Positions 8,740 through 16,965 of a DNA stretch of 64,000 nt are shown one piece after another (within the stretch, counting starts at the first letter, position 1; the number at the start of each line of letters is the position of its first letter). This DNA comes from Ruegeria atlantica (GTDB taxonomy: Bacteria; Pseudomonadota; Alphaproteobacteria; Rhodobacterales; Rhodobacteraceae). Below the pieces are notes generated by a model. It saw only the letters and a list, made by a program, of their open reading frames with translations. It ran no database searches and was not told the DNA's origin. The position numbers were made by a program, and so were the translations under genes. The stretch covers positions 62,001 to 126,000 of the forward strand of contig WQBJ01000001.1 of the NCBI GenBank assembly GCA_013032095.1. Reading direction: 5' to 3'.

Positions 8740-9342
8740 ATGAACATTTTGGTTGTTGGTGCGACGGGCACCATTGGCAAAGCGGTCGCTGATGCTTTGG
8801 CTGAGCGCCACAAGGTTATCCGTGCCGGATACAAGGACGGTGACGTCTCGGTCGACCTCGGCTCTAAAACGTCAATAGAAGAGATGTACAGATCAATCGG
8901 GCAAGTAGATGCGGTTGTCAGCACGGCCGGACTGGCGGGCTTTGCCCCTTTCAGCGAATTGGATGACGCCGCTTACGATCTGGCGCTTCAGAACAAATTG
9001 ATGGGTCAGATCAACCTCGTACGGATCGGGCAAGAGCATATCAGCGACGGGGGATCCTTTACGCTTACTGCTGGTATTTTGTCGCGTGATCCCATGCCCG
9101 GATCAGTTGTGATCAGCCTTGCAAACGGAGCGCTGGAGTCCTTTGCAAAAGCGGCCGCTTTGGAGCTTGGCCGTGGCCTGAGAGTGAACGCAGTCAGTCC
9201 GGTATTCGTCAAAGAGACGATGGAAATGATGGGGATGGACCCAAGCACAGGGTTATCGGCTGCTGACACCGCCAAGTCTTATCTCGCCGCCGTCGAGGGA
9301 GACTTAAATGGAGCTACATTGGATGCGCCCGACTACGCGTAG
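8740..9342 (+). CDS. Short SDR-like NAD(P)-binding protein lacking the YxxxK pair
   Basis: This 200-residue Rossmann protein starts at ATG 8740, preceded by GGAGAAAC. The nucleotide motif GATGTIG lies at residues 8-14. At the place where SDRs carry Tyr-x-x-x-Lys it reads 'VISLANGALESFAKAA' (about residues 123-138): Ile replaces Tyr and Asn replaces Lys, while the following helix is well conserved. The family fold is clear, but classical SDR chemistry is unlikely. Similar short SDRs near LysR genes are annotated simply as short-chain dehydrogenase. Probably cotranscribed with the luciferase-domain gene. Confidence 0.85.
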   Translation: MNILVVGATGTIGKAVADALAERHKVIRAGYKDGDVSVDLGSKTSIEEMYRSIGQVDAVVSTAGLAGFAPFSELDDAAYDLALQNKLMGQINLVRIGQEHISDGGSFTLTAGILSRDPMPGSVVISLANGALESFAKAAALELGRGLRVNAVSPVFVKETMEMMGMDPSTGLSAADTAKSYLAAVEGDLNGATLDAPDYA

Positions 9343-9386
9343 TTCTTGTGGGTGAGAACGACCCTGTGTCCCAGGTTTGTAAATAT

Positions 9387-9420
9387 GGTCAGTGCAGTTG
9401 CTAACGCAATTGCGCTGACC
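9387..9420. terminator. Long hairpin after the SDR gene (probable terminator or mRNA-end structure)
   Basis: GGTCAGTGCAGTTGC (9387-9401) and GCAATTGCGCTGACC (9406-9420) pair over 15 positions with two G-U/G-T wobbles and a TAAC loop. The hairpin starts 45 bp after the SDR stop codon. The sequence that follows is not a T-run, so it may be a stabilising structure or a bidirectional terminator of weak type. Confidence 0.5.
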
Positions 9421-9685
9421 CATTCCTCGTCAGAAGATGTCCCTTCAAAATCAGCCTAACCCTTCACCGCGCGTCAACTGTGAATTGGGTCGCCAGCGCG
9501 AGTATTGATCAATTGGTATTGCTTCACGGAGTTCGGAAACCCGATTTAGGGAATTAGTACAGCGGTATCGGAAGGGGCGGCCAAAGGCCATTAAGGTCGA
9601 CTTAGGCATGTCGCGTCTTCCCTCATTGGGAGGCACCTCAGGTTTACAGAATTAAGACATTGGCTTTAGTTTGGTCACTAGCAGG

Positions 9686-9708
9686 AACTCTAGTAGAGTT
9701 CTCTAGTA
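9686..9708. promoter_or_regulatory. Palindrome plus direct repeat upstream of the M48 lipoprotein gene
   Basis: AACTCTAGTAGAGTT (9686-9700) is a perfect palindrome around a central G, and CTCTAGTA occurs twice, at 9688-9695 and 9701-9708. The pair ends 20 bp before the likely start codon, where an operator overlapping the transcription start or leader would lie. The regulator is unknown. Confidence 0.4.
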
Positions 9709-9727
9709 AGGTCGAAAGGTGTGTTTT

Positions 9728-10438
9728 TTGAAACGAGTTGTATCGTTACTTGTTGCCCTGACGCTGGCGGGATGTGTGTCAACCGCGCCTCCTCCCTCGG
9801 CACCCATTCCAAACCCAGGTCGCGTAAGCACCCCAGTCAATTCAAAGCAGGCACAAGTAAGGTTCCGTCAGGTCGCCTCTCGGGTAGAGCCCGCGGCAGA
9901 GCGAGAGTGCCGTCGCCGCACTCAGGGTGTGAATTGCGATTTTCTGATCCGCATTCATCCAAATAAGCAAGCACCCTCTAACGCCTATCAGAGTTTAAGC
10001 AAGTCGGGACGCCCGGTAATAACCATGACCCAAGCTCTGATTAAGGATGTGAACAATACCGATGAACTTGCATTTGTTATGTCACATGAAGCTGCTCACC
10101 ATATTCAAGGGCATTTGGCGCGCCGTGCCCAAAATGCGGCGGCTGGTGCAATCATTTTTGCTGGTCTGGCTACTATCGCCGGAACTGGGGCGAATGACAT
10201 TGCCGCAGCACAAGATTTAGGAGCCTTTGTTGGTGGGCGCAGCTATTCAAAGGACTTTGAACTGGAAGCTGATCGGCTAGGCACGGTAATAGCTTACAAA
10301 GCGGGATATGATCCACTCAAAGGTGCGCTGTTCTTCGCAAGAGTTCCCGATCCTGGTGATCGCTTTCTGGGGACGCATCCTCCCAACGCTCAAAGATATT
10401 ATGCCGTTCAAGCCACAATGGCCCAGATCGGTGGTTGA
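9728..10438 (+). CDS. M48-family metallopeptidase lipoprotein (BepA/LoiP-like)
   Basis: The best start is TTG 9728, eight bases after GAAAGG; an in-frame GTG at 9719 is also open. From TTG the protein has 236 residues. It begins with a lipoprotein signal peptide ending LTLAGC (Cys16) and then a Pro-rich linker. The zinc motif HEAAH is at residues 120-124 and the third ligand Glu is in FELEADRLG (about 180), as in small M48 peptidases that work on outer-membrane proteins in the periplasm. The position of Asp after Cys is taken by Val, which favours sorting to the outer membrane. Stands alone; a putative operator lies just upstream. Confidence 0.85.
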   Translation: MKRVVSLLVALTLAGCVSTAPPPSAPIPNPGRVSTPVNSKQAQVRFRQVASRVEPAAERECRRRTQGVNCDFLIRIHPNKQAPSNAYQSLSKSGRPVITMTQALIKDVNNTDELAFVMSHEAAHHIQGHLARRAQNAAAGAIIFAGLATIAGTGANDIAAAQDLGAFVGGRSYSKDFELEADRLGTVIAYKAGYDPLKGALFFARVPDPGDRFLGTHPPNAQRYYAVQATMAQIGG

Positions 10439-10847
10439 CTAGTTTGAAATTCAGGTCTTTGCAGAGCCGCAAATCGTGAACTCGAACAAGCCTTGATTTC
10501 GCAGCCGCTTCAAGTATCGGCTCGACGGATCGCGCCGTTGCGCCGCAATTGCCGCTTAAACGGCAGTTTAGAGCCGTTCAATACACTTGAGAGAGGGCGG
10601 GAAGCCGTCATTCTCTGCATCCGCAAGGGCTCCCTACTGGCATTGTAAAAGCAGACGCTCAAAAAGTCTGATGGTCATTCGCATTGCCGGGTTGCGGGCC
10701 AATAACAGGGATGCGGACAGAGCGCCAATTCGCTGCGGTTGCGCAAGTGTCAGTTTTTGGCGCGACTGCCAAAAACGGTCGTTTCGGCCGCTAGCGTACG
10801 CTCCGCCATATCGCTAGCACGCGTCCGATGCGAAAGAAATCAAGTCG
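10439..10847. other. Non-coding stretch, one inverted repeat
   Basis: No gene is supported in these 409 bp between the M48 lipoprotein and the convergent GNAT gene. The only notable structure is a perfect 9-bp inverted repeat, GTTTTTGGC (10753-10761) and GCCAAAAAC (10768-10776), with a 6-base loop. It may contribute to bidirectional termination. Confidence 0.5.
10753..10776. terminator. Perfect inverted repeat, possible bidirectional terminator
   Basis: The arms GTTTTTGGC and GCCAAAAAC leave a 6-base loop between convergent genes (plus-strand stop at 10438, minus-strand stop at 10848). The A/T-rich outer parts of the stem resemble bidirectional terminators, but no extended T-run follows on either strand. 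Confidence 0.3.
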
Positions 10848-11429
10848 TCAAGAAAGCGACTTGACCAAAAGCACCCAGTTTTCTGTTTCGGTGTCCCAGC
10901 CATCTTTGGCGCAAGGCGCTTTCGCCAATTCTGAATATCCCTTTCGCTCGTAGAGCCGTCTCGCGCCCAAGTTTTCATCGGCAACAATGACGCTCATTCG
11001 TTTAAATCCTTCAGCGCGGGCTATTTCATCTGCGAGATCAAGGAGCTTCGAACCAAGGCCTTGTCCACGGTTCTCCGGGTAGCACGCCAAAACATTGACG
11101 TACCAACTCTCTAGCGCTTGGTTTTCCAGCTCTTGCAAGGGACGGAACAATGCAGGGAAGTTATCCCCAATTTCCTCTGGCTCAGCTCCGATCCCGTATC
11201 CTGTCAAGCCGGCAACCGCCCCGTTGCCAAAATCAAAAACCACCACTTGCCCCTCTCGCGCTTTTTCGGCCTGGCGCGCTCTACCAACGGCCCAAGCGTC
11301 TTCGCCATCATGTGCCAGCCCAGTCCAGACATGGAGCGGCAGTCCTTCTCCGGCGAAGTTCACCAAGTCTGCAAGCGCATGAGCATCTGCTTCAGTAGCC
11401 AATCTCAAGGGTTTTTTAAGTGGTATCAT
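10848..11429 (-). CDS. GNAT-family N-acetyltransferase
   Basis: This 193-residue protein starts at ATG 11429 after GGAGGGCGAG. The acetyl-CoA-binding motif A is 'NVLACYPENRGQGLGSKLL' (about residues 111-129), with the R/Q-x-x-G-x-G/A loop as NRGQGLG, and motif B is 'ARRLYERKGY' near residue 160. It should transfer an acetyl group from acetyl-CoA to an amine; the substrate cannot be read. It is monocistronic, with non-coding stretches on both sides. Confidence 0.85.
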   Translation of the reverse strand: MIPLKKPLRLATEADAHALADLVNFAGEGLPLHVWTGLAHDGEDAWAVGRARQAEKAREGQVVVFDFGNGAVAGLTGYGIGAEPEEIGDNFPALFRPLQELENQALESWYVNVLACYPENRGQGLGSKLLDLADEIARAEGFKRMSVIVADENLGARRLYERKGYSELAKAPCAKDGWDTETENWVLLVKSLS

Positions 11430-11829
11430 CTCGCCCTCCGCAAGAACTCAAAGTGTCATGGGCATTTTATGCCAAGCTATCCTACCGTGGTCAGAGGCAG
11501 ATGGTTTTTCATAGCGATATCCGAATTTTTTGTAGAGCGGCACGTGACGTTCTTTTTCCATCCGTCGCATCCGTCCGACGAACTCGTCCGTCGGCGCCCT
11601 TGAATAAGATTGAAGCTTAAGTGTCGATTAGTAGGGTAATGTAAATTCAGCTGGCCTTCTAATTTGCACCGGCAGCGAAGGGCAGGTTCGACGGGCTTGC
11701 GACGCGGCATTGCCAACCGAGGGCCAATGGTAGGTTCGGGTCGTCCTCGTCCAAGCGTGACGAGGCAGACAGAGCGATGCTGCATTTACTCCGAGGTCGG
11801 CAGTGAGCTCAAAGGCGAAATCGCTCCCA
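11430..11829. other. Non-coding stretch
   Basis: I see no gene, RNA or strong structure in these 400 bp between the GNAT promoter region and the hydrolase 3' end. A short open frame on the minus strand (11477-11785) is Arg/Cys-rich with no recognisable domain and was not accepted. Confidence 0.4.
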
Positions 11830-12445
11830 CTATGCGAAGATGCTGTCTAGCTCGTTCGAAGCAATCAGGTTCGCATACTTTTGCTGCATATCGAAAAGAT
11901 TGGCTTCGTGCGGACCTGAGGCCCGGTCTCCAACACAATCAGAGATCACGGTAGGCCGAAAGTTCGCGCTTATAGCATCGACCACGGTTGCGCGAACGCA
12001 TCCACTCGTGGTCGCGCCGACGACGGCAACAGCGTCAACATTCTGGTTACGCAGCAGCGAGCCAAGGTTGGTGTCAAAGAACGCAGACGGTTGCGTCTTT
12101 CGGATGACAATTTCACTATCAACCGGTTTCAAGATGTCGATTACTTGGCTTGCTGGGTTGGATTCCGTCAGTTCGCGCAGCCTTGGTGCCTTTTCACACC
12201 AGACGCCTGCATCAAATCCATCATCAGCATATACGATACGGGAGAATACAATCGGGAGTTTTCGTGCCCGAAATGCCTTGAGAACAGGCACCGTCGTTTG
12301 AGCGGCTTCAAGGGTGTTCCCGCCACCAAAGATTTCCGGATCAATGAAGCCGTTCACAAAGTCGACTACTATTAGTGCCGTTTTTTTTCCCCTTGCCGAT
12401 CAATCCACCCATTTGCTGTTTGCTATATATGTCTGTTTCGTTCAT
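11830..12445 (-). pseudogene. Isochorismatase-family cysteine hydrolase (N-carbamoylsarcosine amidase-like), frameshifted in an A8 run
   Basis: The body (12357 to 11830) reads an isochorismatase-fold hydrolase with 'VNGFIDPEIFGGGNT', the Lys of 'RKTQPSAFF' and the catalytic Cys of 'TTSGCVRATVVDA'. Its natural N-terminus, 'TALIVVDFVNGF' with the catalytic Asp, is present in the same frame but has no start codon. A good start exists in another frame: AGGAGG at 12455-12450, then ATG at 12445 reading MNETDIYSKQQMGGLIGKGK. The two frames meet in eight A's (minus strand; T8 at 12381-12388). Removing one A gives a normal-length N-carbamoylsarcosine amidase-like protein of about 204 residues. So this is a recent frameshift, a sequencing error, or a gene read through slippage. 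Confidence 0.75.
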
Positions 12446-12690
12446 GAAGCCTCCTAATGCGAAAGCCTACTCTTGATGGGAAAACAAATCTATTAGCGTC
12501 CGCTTTGTCGCGCATAACGCCCGTTCACGCCAAGTAGAGCGAATGACTGCTCTGAGCCCAAAGTGTCATCCTCGTTTGAGCATGGGTTCCGTGAACTGAG
12601 CACTGATCTCAGGCTCTCTTAGGCATAGACAAGGTTCATGTGTGCACCATGGGACGGTTTTGGTTTGTGCGAGGTCGCCGCATGAGCGGT

Positions 12691-13005
12691 TCAGCGATTA
12701 CAGGCATTCCAGACATTAATCTCGCTTGTTTGGTTGACGCTTAATTGTGCATTAATCATTTCATTTATCTTGCTGACTTGTTGTCTGTAACTCTCAAGCT
12801 TCGAAGCTGTAAATTGATTGCTGCTTTCCAGAATATCAGCCGCGAGATTGAGTTCGAGATAAGAAATACTCTTGCGCAGTTCACTCAAAAACTCAGATTG
12901 TAGTTGGGTGTTTTCCATTGCAACTTCGCAACCGGTATTGATATGCGCTTCCTGTGCCCAGGACGGCCCTGCCATCATAATAGCAACTGCCAAAATCCAT
13001 TTCAT
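12691..13005 (-). CDS. Small secreted protein of unknown function
   Basis: This 104-residue protein starts at ATG 13005 with TAGGGGTG upstream. The first 18 residues (MKWILAVAIMMAGPSWAQ) form a clear Sec signal peptide with an AWAQ-type cleavage site (WAQ-EA). The mature protein is about 86 residues, helical and polar, with two cysteines (Cys26 region and near the C-terminus) that could form a disulfide. I do not recognise the family. It lies alone between the frameshifted hydrolase and the cyclase gene, and codon use resembles its neighbours. Confidence 0.6.
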   Translation of the reverse strand: MKWILAVAIMMAGPSWAQEAHINTGCEVAMENTQLQSEFLSELRKSISYLELNLAADILESSNQFTASKLESYRQQVSKINEMINAQLSVNQTSEINVWNACNR

Positions 13006-13613
13006 TTCAACACCCCTAAACCCGATCCGGCCAATGTTCTCAATCGACTGAATAGAGTAATCTTGATGTGGTCAACCGAATTGCAAATGGCTGCTTTGTC
13101 CGCATAGTTGCCATTGTGGACGTTGGATCATGCACCAGCGGCGAACGGCGGCTCAGTGGCCAAGTGAGTTCCGCGAGACCTCAATCTCACGCATGGTGCG
13201 AACGGCAGCAACGCGGGCTGCAATCGCAGCATTTCAAAACAGCGCTCAATGGCGGCTTTGGGACGTTCTGTACACTTAAGTGCGGCGGGGAGGGATCGTT
13301 CTGTGCAATTGCGGAACGCTGAACTGATATAATCAAAAGCGGACATTAAACGCTCTGTTTTGAACAAGATTGAGGATGCGTCGAAACACCAGTATGCTCC
13401 TCGTCCCTTGCAGGCGAGTTTTGGGCTGCTTTAAGCCAATAAGAGGCAGTGAATCCCTTGACCGATGCTAAAGTGGCGTTCTTCATTGAAAAAACGCAAA
13501 CTAGTTACTTTGGCAAAAACAGCCGGGTGTTCTACACTTCAAGAAAGCAAGGAGACGCATGCTGGTGGGGCGCAGATAAAGGTTCTGTCAGAGCAGCAAG
13601 CGAAACGATCAAT
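13006..13613. other. Mostly non-coding stretch upstream of the cyclase gene
   Basis: No independent gene is supported here. The reading frame of the downstream cyclase stays open back to a GTG at 13449 (GAGG just upstream), which would add 55 residues without domain resemblance. A minus-strand open frame at 13128-13367 has no domain signal. A promoter for the cyclase must lie in this region, but no clear -35/-10 pair stands out. Confidence 0.4.
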
Positions 13614-16600
13614 ATGTCCGATATCGCGATCTGGCTTGAGAAACACGGTTTGTCCAAATATGCCGAGGCCTTTGCTGAGCACGAAATCGAACTTGGTGAT
13701 CTTACTGAGCTAACTGACGAAGACCTTGTAACATTAGGCCTTCCTCTCGGCCCAAGACGACGTTTTATGAAAGCTGTTCGAGCCAATGCAGAGGAGGCAC
13801 GTCGCCCGCAAAACACGGCACTAGGTCCTGCGATTGTAGCAGAGCGGCGGCAACTTACTGTCATGTTTATCGATTTAGTTGGGTCGACCGCAATTTCACA
13901 GAGTGTCGACCCTGAAGATCTGGCAGAAGTCCTTCGGCTTTTCAAAGAAACATGTGCAGCGTCTGTTGCAGCTTTTGATGGTCACATTGCAAGCTACTAT
14001 GGCGACGGGATTATGGTCTTTTTCGGGTTTCCCCATGCCCACGAAGATGACCCTGAGCGTGCCGTTCGTGCGGGCTTGCGCATCATCCAGGAAACACCAG
14101 ATATCCGAACCCATGCGAAGCTTAATGTCCGAATAGGGATTGCGACAGGATTGGTTGTTGTCGGCGATTTGCGCGGCGAAAAAATGTTTGAGGATGGAAC
14201 GGCGATGGGTGAGACGCCAAATCTTGCCGCGCGTCTTCAGGCAATGGCAGATCCGGGCACACTGATCGTTTCTCCCAGCACTCATCAGTTGGCAGGTGAC
14301 GCTTTCGAGTATGTTTTGCGCGGCGCATTCAAGCTTAAGGGGTTTGCTAAGGAAGTTGAGGCTTGGCAAGTAACTGGAGAACGAGAAACTGTTAGCCGCT
14401 TCCTGACAATGGATGACGTACTGCTTAAGCCTTTGGTCGGTCGTGCGTCTGAATACGAGACCCTGAATGACAAATGGAAACTGGCTAGTGCTGGTCAAGG
14501 GCAGGTCGTGCTGGTTTCGGGCGAGCCGGGAATTGGCAAGTCTCGCCTGGTGGAGGAATTGCGCCAGAATGTTTCGGGAGCGTCGCACGCTCAAATTCGG
14601 TGCCAGTGTTCTCCTTACCATTATGCGAGTGCATTTTACCCTGTAATTCGTCAATTCGAGAATGCCGCAGATCTTCGTTCCGACGATTCAAACGTCATAA
14701 AAATCAAAAAAATCTCATCGTTTCTAGGTGATCGATCCAACAATACACTGAAGTTGGCAGCCTCTCTTCTATCCGTTCCATTCGAGGGTCAATTGGGGCC
14801 ATTGGAACTGACGCCGCAGCAAGTCATGGATCAGACGCTGGGAATGCTGTTGGATAATCTGGTTTCCGAAGCGGGAAAGAAACCGGTGCTGCTTTTGTTT
14901 GAAGACGCGCATTGGGTTGATCCAACAACCAAGTTGCTGCTGGACCGTATTGTGGAACGGGTTCGAGACCTCCCTGTGCTTGTTGTGGTGACATTTCGCC
15001 CCGAGTTTGACCCAAGATGGGCGCTGCAACCGAACTTGGCGAAAATTGTTTTGAAGCAACTGGATTTCGAACAGGTAAAAAGCATTGTGAACGAAGTTGC
15101 CGAAGGCCAGTCGATTTCTGACGAGATGTATGAATTGGTCGCGGCGAGATCTGATGGTGTGCCGCTATACGTCGAAGAGGTAACGAAAGATCTCCTTGAA
15201 TCAGGAGTTTTGACAGAAGACCGGGACACTCGCGCAACCGGTGGGTCTTCTCTGGCGAATCCGGTTCCCAGCACATTGCATGATGCGCTGATGGCGCGAC
15301 TTGACCGACTGAGTTCTGCCAAGGAGGTGGCTCAGATCGGAGCAGTAATTGGACCACAGTTTTCCTATCCGTTGATCGCTGAAGTATCCCGCTTCAGTGA
15401 TAAGGCGTTGCGTGCGAGTTTGGAGCTTCTGGTGGATGCAGGCATCGTCACTACGTCCGCAGCAGAAGATTTGGAGACCTTCAGTTATCGTCACGCCCTA
15501 ATTCGTGACACAGCCTACAACAGTCTGTTGAAGAGCGAGCGTCGCGTCTTGCATGCTCGGGTCGCGCAGTCATTAAATCGAACAGAAACTCGCATTGGTG
15601 ACGCCGCCCCGGAAATTCTGGCTCACCACTACACGATGGCCGGGATGGCTAAAGAGGCAATCGATTGCCGTTACCTCGCCGGTCAGCGCGCAATTAAGCG
15701 TTCAGCAAATATTGAGGCGAATACGCAGCTTTCCCTGGCAATCGAGCAGTTGAGTGAGCAGGGGCAGAGTAGCGAACGTGATCGAAAAGAAATTGAAATA
15801 CAGGTTCTTAGGGCGGGTGTTCTAAGATCTACGGCTGGTATAGCCGCTGAAGAAACCGGTTCGGTCTACGCTCGAATACGAGACCTGTGTGAACGTGTTG
15901 AAGAGACAGAGCATTTGTTTCCAGTTTTGAATGGGTTGTATTCCTTTCATTTGGTGCGCGCCGAATATGATTTGGCGAGGAATGTCGCCGGGCAATTGCT
16001 GAAGTTGGCAAGCGAGACCAGAGAGACGCAGCATCAGATGGTGGCACACCGTGCTATGGGCGCAGTTCTGTTCCATATTGGGGAACTGGGTCCAGCGTAC
16101 GAGCATTTGAACAATGCACTAGAACTCTACAACCGGGAGCGGGATGAACACCTGGCATACATTTACGGGTCAGACCATGCGGCGATCACGTCCTGCTTTT
16201 TGAGTTTGGCTATTTGGATGCGCGGTGCCCCAGACAGAGCACTGGAACTCCAAAAGCAAGCAGTGGCTGCGGCACGTGAACTCGAGCATGCTCATAGCAT
16301 CGCACAATCCCTTACTTACCTGTGCATGCTTCATCTTCTGCGCCGTGAACCCGAAGGAGTACTTGAGGTGGCGGAGCAACTTGAGGAACTGGCTGCAAAG
16401 CACTCCTTCACATTCATGTCCGTGACTGCAGCCCTCTGGCGAAGCTGGGTGGAAGCCTTTGTATCACCCAACCAAACCACGATCCGTGCACTACATAGTG
16501 CGGCAGAAGCTTGGTGGGCCAGCGGAGCGGGGAACTACAAGCCTTTCTTTTTAGCACTGATTGCTGAACTCACACTTAAAACAGGTGATCAGGAAGGTGC

Positions 16601-16934
16601 TTTGAACTTGTTAGCCGAAGCGCGCGAAAACCAAGGCCTGACGAATGAGGGGTGGGCCCAAGCTGAGACGGACAGGGTCTATGCACTCGCCATGTCGGAG
16701 AATGGAACTGCCGAAGCAGAGTTTAGTGATGCAATTGAAACTGCGCGCCGACAGCAGGCCAGGATGTTCGAACTTCGAACTGCGGTAGATCAAGTAAGGC
16801 AGTGCGAAAGAAATGAACGCATACACAATGTAACCTCCGATCTACGTGCTGCTTTGGAGGCGGTCACGGGCGGGGAGCATACAATCGACGTGAGTGATGC
16901 CTTTGAACTACTTGATGAGACCACCGTCGGCTAG
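13614..16934 (+). CDS. SAM domain / class III adenylate cyclase / AAA ATPase / TPR signalling protein
   Basis: From ATG 13614 the protein has 1106 residues (1161 if the GTG at 13449 is used). Domains in order: a SAM domain (residues 1-58, 'WLEKHGLSKYAEAFAEHEI'); a class III nucleotide cyclase domain (about 78-255) with metal Asp87 (FIDLVGS) and Asp131 (YYGDGI) and transition-state residues Asn203 and Arg207 (PNLAARL); an AAA/STAND ATPase with Walker A GEPGIGKSR (303-311) and Walker B 'LLLFEDAHWVDP'; then a long helical TPR-like region to the end. All key cyclase residues are present, so cAMP synthesis is likely, gated by the STAND/TPR part. The last 41 bases of the long downstream frame overlap the PLD gene region, suggesting coupling. 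Confidence 0.9.
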   Translation: MSDIAIWLEKHGLSKYAEAFAEHEIELGDLTELTDEDLVTLGLPLGPRRRFMKAVRANAEEARRPQNTALGPAIVAERRQLTVMFIDLVGSTAISQSVDPEDLAEVLRLFKETCAASVAAFDGHIASYYGDGIMVFFGFPHAHEDDPERAVRAGLRIIQETPDIRTHAKLNVRIGIATGLVVVGDLRGEKMFEDGTAMGETPNLAARLQAMADPGTLIVSPSTHQLAGDAFEYVLRGAFKLKGFAKEVEAWQVTGERETVSRFLTMDDVLLKPLVGRASEYETLNDKWKLASAGQGQVVLVSGEPGIGKSRLVEELRQNVSGASHAQIRCQCSPYHYASAFYPVIRQFENAADLRSDDSNVIKIKKISSFLGDRSNNTLKLAASLLSVPFEGQLGPLELTPQQVMDQTLGMLLDNLVSEAGKKPVLLLFEDAHWVDPTTKLLLDRIVERVRDLPVLVVVTFRPEFDPRWALQPNLAKIVLKQLDFEQVKSIVNEVAEGQSISDEMYELVAARSDGVPLYVEEVTKDLLESGVLTEDRDTRATGGSSLANPVPSTLHDALMARLDRLSSAKEVAQIGAVIGPQFSYPLIAEVSRFSDKALRASLELLVDAGIVTTSAAEDLETFSYRHALIRDTAYNSLLKSERRVLHARVAQSLNRTETRIGDAAPEILAHHYTMAGMAKEAIDCRYLAGQRAIKRSANIEANTQLSLAIEQLSEQGQSSERDRKEIEIQVLRAGVLRSTAGIAAEETGSVYARIRDLCERVEETEHLFPVLNGLYSFHLVRAEYDLARNVAGQLLKLASETRETQHQMVAHRAMGAVLFHIGELGPAYEHLNNALELYNRERDEHLAYIYGSDHAAITSCFLSLAIWMRGAPDRALELQKQAVAAARELEHAHSIAQSLTYLCMLHLLRREPEGVLEVAEQLEELAAKHSFTFMSVTAALWRSWVEAFVSPNQTTIRALHSAAEAWWASGAGNYKPFFLALIAELTLKTGDQEGALNLLAEARENQGLTNEGWAQAETDRVYALAMSENGTAEAEFSDAIETARRQQARMFELRTAVDQVRQCERNERIHNVTSDLRAALEAVTGGEHTIDVSDAFELLDETTVG

Positions 16935-16965
16935 TCATCAAGCAAATGAAGGTGGGAGGGAGCCG

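Larger units (their letters stand above)
9343..9727. other. Non-coding stretch between SDR and M48 lipoprotein genes
   Basis: I see no credible gene in these 385 bp. They hold a strong hairpin at 9387-9420 and a palindrome with a direct repeat at 9686-9708, both listed separately. Short open frames on either strand have no recognisable start context. Confidence 0.5.
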
